Position numbers and translations under genes: made by a program | Source: Nitrospirota bacterium | Lineage (GTDB): Bacteria > Nitrospirota > Nitrospiria > Nitrospirales > NS-4 | Length of the DNA stretch: 33,497 bases | Direction: 5' to 3' | NCBI GenBank assembly: GCA_005877815.1 | Contig: VBOG01000175.1 | Span: 1-33,497, forward strand | Shown here: in pieces, positions 7,999-14,401 of the stretch | Position numbering within the stretch: the stretch's first letter is position 1 | How the letters are laid out: each line of letters begins with the position of its first letter | The notes under the pieces: model-generated | The model's input: the letters and a program-made list of their open reading frames with translations, nothing else | Databases searched by the model: none | Told to the model about the DNA's origin: nothing

Positions 7999-8559
7999 TC
8001 ATAATAGATGCCGAAGGATCTCTTTCCAGGATGCGACGCGGTGGACATTGGGGTGGGCAAGGGGCATGGCGTTCCATGGACGGGTCATGAGATAGACGGT
8101 CGCGCCGGTCGAGGCGATCCGGTGCGCGTGCTCGTGCCGATCTTCGACAAAGGCATAGTACGGGATGCCGAGCGCGTGCTTCTCATCATTGAAATGGAGT
8201 TGATCGTAGGGCAGGCTTTTTTTCTTGAGCCAGTATTCCGTACTCTCCTTCGAGGCGGGGTTGCGGCTGGTGACCAGCGCAATCTCATAGCGGGCGGTGA
8301 GCCGGGATAAGGCGGCCTTCGCCCCGGCAATCAATTTCAATGTCCGGCACGTGTCGGTATTGAACAGATTGAAGACCTCCACGAGCTGTTCCTCGGTCAC
8401 GCCGTATGCGCCGTAGTCATACTGGGTGATATCTTTCTCGTCCAGCGCGATCTGAAAACGCTGTCTGATCATGGTCCGCAGGCAGGCATCCGATTCGGCC
8501 AGAACATTATCGATATCCACGCCGAGAATTCGTTTCGCTTTGGAAACCGTTCTGTTCAT
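7999..8559 (-). CDS. HAD-superfamily 5'-nucleotidase-like phosphatase
   Basis: The 186-residue protein resembles the deoxyribonucleotidase/NT5C branch of the HAD superfamily. Motif I is 'GVDIDNVLAES' near residues 14-24 (DxD: nucleophile plus acid). Motif II is the Thr/Ser in 'ALVTSRNP', and an acidic motif III is 'FVEDRHEHA'. The insertion between motifs I and II is helical, as in the small-cap nucleotidases. The likely reaction is dephosphorylation of a nucleotide or another small phosphate ester; the substrate is unknown. The ATG overlaps the stop of the HEAT-repeat gene (ATGA), making it the third gene of a tatA-led operon, an unexpected partner for export genes. Confidence 0.8.
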   Translation of the reverse strand: MNRTVSKAKRILGVDIDNVLAESDACLRTMIRQRFQIALDEKDITQYDYGAYGVTEEQLVEVFNLFNTDTCRTLKLIAGAKAALSRLTARYEIALVTSRNPASKESTEYWLKKKSLPYDQLHFNDEKHALGIPYYAFVEDRHEHAHRIASTGATVYLMTRPWNAMPLAHPNVHRVASWKEILRHLL

Positions 8560-9338
8560 TTCTCTGTGTCGGCCTCCTTCAGTCCGGCTTCCGCCAGCCG
8601 GCGCACGTTGGCGTCCCGATCCTTCAGGGCGCCGGCCAGCGCGGGCAGCGCCGCGGTCCCGCCGAACTTGCTGAGGCGGAATGCCGCTTCGATGCGGGCT
8701 TGAGGATCAGGATCCGTCAGCAAAAGCATGCTGATCGGAGCGAGTGCCTGCTGATCGCCGATTTCCGCCAGGGCGGCGACCGCGGAGCGGCGGACGGTCG
8801 CGTCCGGATCTTTCAGCAGTTTGATGAGGAAGCCCACACTGTAGCGGGCTTCCATCGCGCCGAGCGCCGCGGCGCCAAGGCGTTTTGTGTCGCTGGACAC
8901 ACCAGGTTCGAGCAGCCGCTTCTCCAGCCGCTCCAACGCGGCTGGGGTCGCGCCGGTTTGACCGAGCGCGGTGGCGGCTGCCTGCCTGACGGCAGCGTCC
9001 GAGTCGAACAGCAATGAGGCCAATTGCGGATGATCGCCGGCGGCGCTCTTTTCCCCGATCATTCCCAGGGCCCAGGCGGCCTGTGCGCGCACGCTCGGAA
9101 CCGGATCTTGCAAGGCCTCAGTGAGGGCAGGGACGGCTTCCTGGCGCGCGATCTTCCCGAGCGACTGGGCGGCGACCTGTCGGAGAGGCGGGTCCGGGTC
9201 TTTCAACACCGCCAATAGCTTCGGCAGGACTTTTTCAGCAGTGGGATCGGTGTGATCGGTGGACATCACGCAAGCGCAAAGCGTGAGGGTGGCGAGGATA
9301 AGGACCGCGGAATGAGGGAAACGTCGGACCTTCGGCAC
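8556..9338 (-). CDS. HEAT-repeat lipoprotein
   Basis: The 260-residue protein begins with a lipoprotein signal: basic start, hydrophobic 'AVLILATLTL' and lipobox L-C-A-C with Cys23 as the likely lipidated residue. The remainder is about six or seven HEAT/PBS-lyase-type repeats of roughly 31 residues. Repeating cores such as 'DPDPPLRQVAAQSLGKI', 'DPVPSVRAQAAWALGMI' and 'DPDATVRRSAVAALAEI' form an alpha-solenoid for protein binding. No catalytic motif is visible. The start is a GTG 10 bases after the tatA-like stop. A scaffold anchored in the envelope and co-expressed with a Tat subunit may act in export or assembly; that role is inference. Confidence 0.85.
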   Translation of the reverse strand: MPKVRRFPHSAVLILATLTLCACVMSTDHTDPTAEKVLPKLLAVLKDPDPPLRQVAAQSLGKIARQEAVPALTEALQDPVPSVRAQAAWALGMIGEKSAAGDHPQLASLLFDSDAAVRQAAATALGQTGATPAALERLEKRLLEPGVSSDTKRLGAAALGAMEARYSVGFLIKLLKDPDATVRRSAVAALAEIGDQQALAPISMLLLTDPDPQARIEAAFRLSKFGGTAALPALAGALKDRDANVRRLAEAGLKEADTEK

Positions 9339-9348
9339 CTGCGAAGGC

Positions 9349-10191
9349 CTATTTGGGAGGCTCTTCGATCTTGGGGCTTTCCTTCACATAATCAATGGAA
9401 GCTTGCAGTTCCTTTTGCGCGGCTTCCATCTCGGCTTTGATCGTGTGCATCTGAGGATCAACGGCGCGGCGCACATCGTTGGCCGCTTCGCGGAATGTCC
9501 GGAGCGCATCGCCGATGCCCGAGCCGATGGACTGCAGGTCCTGAGGGCTCGGAGTTTTGCCTGCGGGAGCAGAAGGAGGTTTGTTGGTGGCAGGAATGCC
9601 GGGCGCTTTTGCGTCAGGAGCCATACCGGCGGCCTCTAATGCCTGTTTGTCCTGCGGCGGCGCAGGCGGTGCGTCATCCTTTGTCTTCATGGCGGCTTGT
9701 TTTGCCATGACGCGCTGGACCGCGGACTTATTGACGACTGCTTTAAAGGCCGGCTCTTGCGTGACGCCTCCCGGTGTCGCAGTGGGGCTGCCCGCTGCAG
9801 GCGCGGGCGGAGCGACCGGCGGAGGTGTCACAGGCTTCCAAGCCTGCTGGGCGACCATGTACGCAGTGGTTCCTGGAGTGGCCATCGGTCCCATCTGCGG
9901 AGGAACCGGCGGAGGTCCCGTCGGCGCGGAAGACGCAGGAGTGGCCGGCGTCGGCGATCCCGATGGCGCCGCAGGTTGAGCCGGCTGGGCCTTCGGAACG
10001 ACCTGGGCGTCCACCGCCTGACTCTGTTCCGGTGATGGCTGCATGACCTCAGCCTCATGGACTTCTTTCTTAAAGCCCTTGAGCGCCTTGCCGAGACCTT
10101 CGCCGATTTTCGGCAATTTTCCGGCCCCGAAAACGATCAGGACGATGACCAGAATCAGGACGAGTTCTGTAATGCCCATTGATCCAAACAT
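9349..10191 (-). CDS. tatA: TatA-family translocase subunit with a long Pro/Ala tail and a TatB-like end
   Basis: Residues 1-45 are a canonical TatA: a short N-terminus, one transmembrane helix (LVLILVIVLIVFGAG), the FGxGKLP hinge and the amphipathic helix 'IGEGLGKALKGFKKEV'. TatA proteins usually stop at 60-100 residues, but this one has 280. A low-complexity linker rich in Pro, Ala, Gln and Thr spans about residues 50-215. The last 60 residues contain 'GSGIGDALRTFREAANDVRRAV' and a helical segment ending 'YVKESPKIEEPPK', which resembles the amphipathic region of TatA/TatB. It may combine TatA- and TatB-like functions. No tatC lies in the window. It leads an operon with the HEAT lipoprotein and the HAD phosphatase. 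The ATG at 10191 has no Shine-Dalgarno but a strong promoter 6 bases upstream. Confidence 0.85.
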   Translation of the reverse strand: MFGSMGITELVLILVIVLIVFGAGKLPKIGEGLGKALKGFKKEVHEAEVMQPSPEQSQAVDAQVVPKAQPAQPAAPSGSPTPATPASSAPTGPPPVPPQMGPMATPGTTAYMVAQQAWKPVTPPPVAPPAPAAGSPTATPGGVTQEPAFKAVVNKSAVQRVMAKQAAMKTKDDAPPAPPQDKQALEAAGMAPDAKAPGIPATNKPPSAPAGKTPSPQDLQSIGSGIGDALRTFREAANDVRRAVDPQMHTIKAEMEAAQKELQASIDYVKESPKIEEPPK

Positions 10192-10197
10192 ACGATT

Positions 10198-10227
10198 ACT
10201 CTACCCGCCGCTCACAAGAAGTGTCAA
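10198..10227 (-). promoter_or_regulatory. Strong candidate promoter of the tatA operon, leaderless
   Basis: On the minus strand TTGACA (10227-10222) is a perfect -35, followed by an 18-base spacer and TAGAGT (10203-10198) as -10. Six bases later comes the tatA ATG (10191). No Shine-Dalgarno fits in this gap, so the mRNA should start at the ATG. Confidence 0.65.
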
Positions 10228-10255
10228 GGAAGCGTGGACCAACAGAAAGTGCAAA

Positions 10256-10395
10256 TGTCGCTCAGCAGCCGGGGAACCCGTTGCTCCTTGGAACGGGTCC
10301 TGTCGCTCAGCAGCCCTTGCGCCCGGCTGCTCAGAACTCAAGCCGATCTCATGGCGCCCGCTACGCCACCCGTTCTCATGCAACGGGTCAATCTA
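10256..10395. repeat. Palindromic intergenic repeat, copy B
   Basis: A truncated left end (10256-10279, identical to 6380-6403) is followed by a complete unit. Its outer stem GAACGGGT (10291-10298) pairs with ACCCGTTC (10368-10375). In copies A and C this stem is GCGCGGGT/ACCCGCGC, so two or three base pairs differ on both sides in a compensating way. Inside, AGCAGCC (10309-10315) pairs with GGCTGCT (10325-10331) as a 7-bp hairpin. The unit is followed by TGCAACGGGTCAAT. It lies between tatA and the end of the M24 peptidase gene. Confidence 0.75.
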
Positions 10396-10429
10396 CTGGC
10401 TCGGTTGAAAGCTGTTTGGAGGAAAAAGC

Positions 10430-11674
10430 TCAGGCCAGGATCGGGACGATTTCGGTTTGGATGGGGAGGCCGGTGACGATGGCTTCGCGCTCGGTGAGAT
10501 AGACGTCCACCTCGCTTCGGATGCCAAACTCGCCGGGCAAGTAGATGCCGGGCTCGATCGAGAAGCAGGTACGCGGAAGCAATCGGCGCGCGTCGTTGGT
10601 TTCGAGGTTGTCGATATTCGCGCCGTTGCCATGCACCTCCTCGCCGATGGAATGGCCTGTGCGGTGAATGAACCTGTCGGCGTAGCCGGCTTTTCGGATC
10701 ACATTGCGACACACATCATCCACGTCACCGCCGCGGGGGAACCTTCCCGACGACACTTCCTCTCTGACGAAAAGCACGGCGGCATCGCGGGCGGCCGCGA
10801 CGATGGCAAAGACTTCGGCCTGGCGGGCCGGCACCTGGTCGCCGATGAATCCTGTCCACGTGATGTCGCCGTACATGCTACCGGGAGTCTTGTTCTTCGC
10901 CCACAAATCAATCAGCACGAGATCGCCGCGCTGTAGAATAGATGACCCTTCCACAGGCGGCGAGTAATGCGGGTCTGCCGCATGTGCGTTGACGGCGACG
11001 ATCGGCGGTGAATAGGTGAACATGCCGCGGTGCTCGATGCCGGCCAAGATGTTTTTCTGAACGTCGCGCTCGGTCACGGTATGTCCCTTCCGAATGTCAC
11101 GCCCAATGCCGGCAAAGACTTCGTCGACGATCTGTCGGAGCGCCGAAGCAGCTTCGCAATGCGAGGCATACTGATCGGCAGTCCACACGGCTTCAAAACG
11201 CTGAACCAGATCGGCGGAGGTCACGACTTCCGCGCCGAGCGAACGCACCAACTCGAGTGTGCCGGCGTCGACACGAGACACATAAGGGACCGCGTTCATG
11301 GGCGAATACTGCATGGCCACCTTAGCGGGAGCCCGTGCGTCCGAAGCGGACTCCGATGCCCCCGGACCCCGAGGAGACCTTGCAATCGTGGCAAGTGCTT
11401 GACGAAGATGCTCGTGCTGCTCCTGCCACGACAGGTAGAGGTGGGTCTCACCCGGCACATCATCCAACGAATGCGGTTCGATCTTATGGAGGATCTTGAT
11501 CGCAGTCCCGCGGGCGGGAATCAGATAATACCACCGTCGCGTCATGTGACGAGCCGGGTCTATCTTCAAGATGCGCGCGGCCAGAGGGTCGCTGCCGCGG
11601 AAATCATAGAATAGCCAGCCGTCGAGTCCGGCCTCGCGGAGCGCTTGCTGGATTGATGATATGCGATCGGTCAT
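10430..11674 (-). CDS. M24-family metallopeptidase, Xaa-Pro aminopeptidase-like
   Basis: The 414-residue protein has an N-terminal creatinase-type domain (about 1-165, from 'IQQALREAGLDGWLFYDFRGSD') and a C-terminal pita-bread M24 domain. The dinuclear metal ligands are visible: Asp in 'LVLIDLWAKN', Asp in 'MYGDITWTGF', His in 'RTGHSIGEEVHG', Glu in 'FSIEPGIYLP' and Glu in 'GIRSEVDVYL'. It should remove N-terminal residues next to proline, or cleave a related dipeptide or amide, in the cytoplasm. It stands alone between two intergenic repeats (copies B and C). The ATG at 11674 has no evident Shine-Dalgarno. Prolidase, as opposed to aminopeptidase P, cannot be excluded. Confidence 0.88.
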   Translation of the reverse strand: MTDRISSIQQALREAGLDGWLFYDFRGSDPLAARILKIDPARHMTRRWYYLIPARGTAIKILHKIEPHSLDDVPGETHLYLSWQEQHEHLRQALATIARSPRGPGASESASDARAPAKVAMQYSPMNAVPYVSRVDAGTLELVRSLGAEVVTSADLVQRFEAVWTADQYASHCEAASALRQIVDEVFAGIGRDIRKGHTVTERDVQKNILAGIEHRGMFTYSPPIVAVNAHAADPHYSPPVEGSSILQRGDLVLIDLWAKNKTPGSMYGDITWTGFIGDQVPARQAEVFAIVAAARDAAVLFVREEVSSGRFPRGGDVDDVCRNVIRKAGYADRFIHRTGHSIGEEVHGNGANIDNLETNDARRLLPRTCFSIEPGIYLPGEFGIRSEVDVYLTEREAIVTGLPIQTEIVPILA

Positions 11675-11703
11675 TGTGAGTTTTCGTGACCCATGTGCTC
11701 TTT

Positions 11704-11821
11704 GCGCGGGTCCTGACGCCGCATCTCCCGAACGTGCTCAGATCGTTTCGCCGTCGAGGCCCCGCAGACTCGGCTGTACGTTCTTCCGCTCCGCTCGGGT
11801 CCCATGCGGCGTCACCCGCGC
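11704..11821. repeat. Palindromic intergenic repeat, copy C
   Basis: The unit folds into a long hairpin: GCGCGGGT (11704-11711) pairs with ACCCGCGC (11814-11821) and, after a CCT bulge, GACGCCGCAT (11715-11724) pairs with ATGCGGCGTC (11804-11813). A further CCCGA (11727-11731) pairs with TCGGG (11795-11799). It is closely similar to 6414-6531 and sits between the divergent M24 peptidase and the 11898 gene. It is followed by ATGCAACGAGGCAGT. Confidence 0.78.
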
Positions 11822-11859
11822 GAATGCAACGAGGCAGTATAGTCTACGCTGAAAAGATC

Positions 11860-11889
11860 TTGCCAGCGTCGTTCATTTCCCCGTACCCT
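11860..11889 (+). promoter_or_regulatory. Candidate promoter of the 11898 gene, leaderless
   Basis: TTGCCA (11860-11865, 5/6 of the -35 consensus), an 18-base spacer and TACCCT (11884-11889, weak -10) end 8 bases before the ATG at 11898. No Shine-Dalgarno is present. The spacing equals that of the tatA, asd, dinB and LON-gene promoters. Confidence 0.4.
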
Positions 11890-11897
11890 GTGCGCGC

Positions 11898-12317
11898 ATG
11901 TCCGAGGATTTCCGCATCACCTTTTTCTTTGGCCCCGACGATGCCCCGGGGCGTTCCGGCATTCTCATCTGTGTCTTCAACGTAAAAAAACGAAGCTGGA
12001 AGGGCGGCGTGCAGGTCACCGTAGAGGTCGCGCAGCGCCAGCTCGACGAGGCCGCAGAGCGAGGCCAATTGGGCGAACTGGTGGAGATGATCCGCGCCAA
12101 GGTCGAGCCGGAGGTCTTCGCGGACTATGAACAGCGGGCCAAGGATCTTTTCACGCAACAGGTCTGCCGCCTGAAGCTCGATCTCGCGATTGCCCGAGGC
12201 GTCAATCAAGAGAACCAAACCATCGGGGTCGGGGCCTTCACGCAGGAGCTGAATGACGAGGTGCAAACCCAAAGGGATGGCATTCGGCATGCGATCTTGG
12301 CCGAATTGGACGTGTAA
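11898..12317 (+). CDS. Small soluble protein of unknown function
   Basis: The product has 139 residues and I recognise no family. The first 40 residues look like beta strands ('FRITFFFGPDD', 'GILICVFNVKKRSWKGGVQVTVEV'). The rest is strongly helical and charged ('QRQLDEAAERGQLGELVEMIRAKVEPEVFADYEQRAKDLF'). There is no signal peptide or membrane segment, so it is probably cytoplasmic. The ATG at 11898 gives a compact frame with coding-like composition up to the methyltransferase gene, which begins 4 bases after the stop. Co-transcription with a methyltransferase is the only functional hint. Confidence 0.65.
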   Translation: MSEDFRITFFFGPDDAPGRSGILICVFNVKKRSWKGGVQVTVEVAQRQLDEAAERGQLGELVEMIRAKVEPEVFADYEQRAKDLFTQQVCRLKLDLAIARGVNQENQTIGVGAFTQELNDEVQTQRDGIRHAILAELDV

Positions 12318-12321
12318 AAGG

Positions 12322-13173
12322 ATGGCTCGATTGGGAAAGAACGGCGCAGCCTACAAGAAAAATGAACGGGCCGGCTGGAACAGTTTTGCCAAGCGCTATA
12401 CGAAGGTTGCGCTGCCGGAATTCCGGCCGTATGGCAAGCGGCTCGTTGAGTTGGCGACTGTACGGAAGGGCCTGTGGGTTCTCGATGTGGCGACCGGTCC
12501 CGGGGAACCCGCATTAACGGTTGCGCGAAAAGTGGGACGATCGGGATTCGTGCTGGGCGTGGATTTCTCAGCCACGATGCTCGGGATTGCCCGCGCGCGA
12601 GCGAAGAGATCCGGCGCGCGCAATGTGCAGTTCCGCCGGATGGACGCCGAGCGATTGACATTACAGGACATGACATTCGATCGCGTGCTCTCACGATTTG
12701 GCCTCATGCTCATGCCGGATGCGGAGCGCGCGCTCTCCGAGATGTACCGAGTCCTGGTTCCCGGCGGGATCATTGCCGTGGCCGTATGGAGCTCGCAGCA
12801 AAAGGTCAATACGATGGGGATCGTCCGCAAAGTACTCGCGAAACATGATGCATTCGTGCCGTCCGCCGATGCGCCGGATTTCTTCCGCTTCGGGAAGGCG
12901 GGCGCGCTCGAGCGCGCGCTGCGGGGCGCAGGCTTTCGTCATGTGCGGAGCGAACGCATGTCGGTGGAATGGGTCTTCGACGGACCCGAAGACTTTTGGA
13001 CATCCATGAAGCAGGGACCATGCATGAAGCGGGCGTTGGCGAAGATTTCGCCGACCGTCCGCCGCGCGGTTCAAACGGATGTGATACAGGCCGTGACCCG
13101 CTTTGAACGCCGCGGGAAGCTGCGGATTCCGAATGAGGCGATCCTCGCCGTCGCCACCCGATTCTCGCCTTGA
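12322..13173 (+). CDS. Class I SAM-dependent methyltransferase (UbiE/Methyltransf_11 type)
   Basis: The 283-residue enzyme carries the SAM-binding motif I 'LWVLDVATGPGEPAL' near residues 50-64. An acidic motif II 'FVLGVDFSATML' and the 'VQFRRMDAERLTL' segment that contacts adenine follow. Post-motif residues 'RVLVPGGIIAVAVW' are typical of UbiE-like small-molecule methyltransferases. The substrate is not predictable. A longer frame starts upstream inside the preceding gene, but the ATG at 12322, 4 bases after that gene's stop, is the more natural start. Ribosome entry probably depends on coupling, because the purine run AAAAGG lies almost against the ATG. The C-terminal 100 residues are helical and may form a substrate lid. 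Confidence 0.85.
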   Translation: MARLGKNGAAYKKNERAGWNSFAKRYTKVALPEFRPYGKRLVELATVRKGLWVLDVATGPGEPALTVARKVGRSGFVLGVDFSATMLGIARARAKRSGARNVQFRRMDAERLTLQDMTFDRVLSRFGLMLMPDAERALSEMYRVLVPGGIIAVAVWSSQQKVNTMGIVRKVLAKHDAFVPSADAPDFFRFGKAGALERALRGAGFRHVRSERMSVEWVFDGPEDFWTSMKQGPCMKRALAKISPTVRRAVQTDVIQAVTRFERRGKLRIPNEAILAVATRFSP

Positions 13174-13198
13174 ATCGTCGAGGGATATTGTATATAAA

Positions 13199-13218
13199 GG
13201 ACCGTAGGTTGTACGTCC
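13199..13218 (+). other. Small stem-loop in the leader of the 13247 gene
   Basis: GGA-C-CGTA (13199-13206) can pair with TACG-TCC (13212-13218) around the loop GGTTG, with one bulged C. It lies about 15 bases upstream of the strong Shine-Dalgarno. It could be a regulatory hairpin or a weak terminator of the methyltransferase gene; the evidence is structural only. Confidence 0.25.
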
Positions 13219-13233
13219 GTTTGTCACGTGTGA

Positions 13234-13242
13234 AAAGGAGGT
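13234..13242 (+). promoter_or_regulatory. Strong Shine-Dalgarno of the 13247 gene
   Basis: AAAGGAGGT ends about 5 bases before the ATG and is close to the full anti-Shine-Dalgarno complement. This is one of few strong ribosome-binding sites in the window and contrasts with the leaderless-type starts. Confidence 0.8.
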
Positions 13243-13246
13243 CTTA

Positions 13247-13603
13247 ATGAACAGCAGCGCGATACGAGTCTTGGTGCTGATTCTCGCCCTAAGTCTCTGT
13301 GTCTCTCCCGCCGCGTGGGCCGACGAAGAAGGAGGACCGAGAAACCCCAATACAGCGACTGACATCGGCTTGGGTGTCGCCAGTTTTCTGGTCTCGGTGC
13401 CGTATGGGACGGCGAAAGTAGTGACCGCGGTCCTCGGCGGCATCGTTGGCGGCTTCACGTACCTCTTCTCAGGTTTCAACAAGAAGGCGGCCGATCAGGT
13501 CTGGTACACGACGATTCCCGGTGATTACGTCATCACGCCGGACCAGCTCCGCGGCAAGCGGGACATCCGGTTCACCGGTGTTCCTCCCGAGACTGTCCGC
13601 TGA
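13247..13603 (+). CDS. Small exported or membrane protein of unknown function
   Basis: The product has 118 residues. A signal peptide (MNSSAIRVLVLILALSLCVSPAAWA) has a good Ala-x-Ala cleavage site before DEEGG. A second hydrophobic, glycine-rich segment (about residues 45-75, 'GVASFLVSVPYGTAKVVTAVLGGIVGGFTYLF') may span or insert into a membrane. The C-terminal 40 residues are soluble ('YTTIPGDYVITPDQLRGKRDIRFTG'). I do not recognise the family. The very strong Shine-Dalgarno suggests high expression. The downstream C26 hydrolase starts 24 bases later, so the genes may share a transcript. Confidence 0.75.
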   Translation: MNSSAIRVLVLILALSLCVSPAAWADEEGGPRNPNTATDIGLGVASFLVSVPYGTAKVVTAVLGGIVGGFTYLFSGFNKKAADQVWYTTIPGDYVITPDQLRGKRDIRFTGVPPETVR

Positions 13604-13627
13604 GTCTTCCCGGAATCATCGAGCCGC

Positions 13628-14398
13628 ATGTCGAAGCCCGTCATCGGGATTGCTCCCGACTTTAATGCCGAGCCCGGAAACACATCGGGTAGAGCGGGGG
13701 CGACCCTCTTTGTCCGCCAACGATATATCGCCGCGGTGGAAGCCGCCGGAGGCCTGCCGTTGATTCTGCCGATTGTCACCGGCGCCGCCTCTTGCCGGTC
13801 ACTGCTGGACCGGCTCGACGGCCTGCTCCTGATCGGCAGCGGACCGGACATCGATCCTCGACGGTACGGCGAGCGAAAAAAATTCGCGTTTGAAGTGATG
13901 AGCCGGGAACGCACGGATTCCGAGTTCAGCCTCGTCGGCGAAGCGCGCAAGCGCAACCTGCCGGTGTTGGGAATCTGCGGCGGGATGCAGCTCATGAATG
14001 TGGCGCTCGGCGGGACATTGGTGCAGGACATCGGCCGGCAAGTGAACAAGGCGCTTCCCCACCGCATGACAGGACCGGCCACCGAGATGGCCCATTCCGT
14101 GGCCGTAGAACGTGGCTCGCGCCTGCACCGAATTGTCGGACGACGCGCCATCGACGTGAACAGTTCCCACCACCAATCGGTCAAGGCGGTCCCGCGATCG
14201 CTGACGGTCAATGCGGTCGCGCCTGATGGGGTGATCGAGGGCGTGGAAGATCCTACCCGACGCTTCTTTATCGGCGTCCAGTGGCATCCCGAATATCTGT
14301 ACCGAAGCCATCCGGCGCACCGCGCGCTGTTCTCGGCTTTGGTGAGCGCCGCGCGCGGGGGGTCCGGGCGCGCGCGCCGGCCCGGCACCGAGGCCTGA
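13628..14398 (+). CDS. Class I glutamine amidotransferase-like hydrolase, peptidase C26 / PuuD family
   Basis: The 256-residue protein has the triad-type nucleophile Cys117 in 'VLGICGGMQLMN' and the His220/Glu222 pair in 'VQWHPEYLY'. The order and the 'GLLLIGSGPDIDPRRYG' segment match the family of gamma-glutamyl-GABA hydrolase (PuuD) and related gamma-glutamyl hydrolases. It should cleave a gamma-glutamyl amide in the cytoplasm. The APC permease starts 3 bases after the stop, so uptake and hydrolysis of a gamma-glutamyl or polyamine-derived compound is a reasonable inference. No other puu genes are present, so the exact substrate is open. Confidence 0.9.
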   Translation: MSKPVIGIAPDFNAEPGNTSGRAGATLFVRQRYIAAVEAAGGLPLILPIVTGAASCRSLLDRLDGLLLIGSGPDIDPRRYGERKKFAFEVMSRERTDSEFSLVGEARKRNLPVLGICGGMQLMNVALGGTLVQDIGRQVNKALPHRMTGPATEMAHSVAVERGSRLHRIVGRRAIDVNSSHHQSVKAVPRSLTVNAVAPDGVIEGVEDPTRRFFIGVQWHPEYLYRSHPAHRALFSALVSAARGGSGRARRPGTEA

Positions 14399-14401
14399 CG
14401 C

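Noticed and set aside
6370-11821. CRISPR array or integron attC sites
   Set aside because: The copies are kilobases apart with no spacers of constant size, no cas genes, no integrase and no typical attC core (RYYYAAC/GTTRRRY) at the ends.
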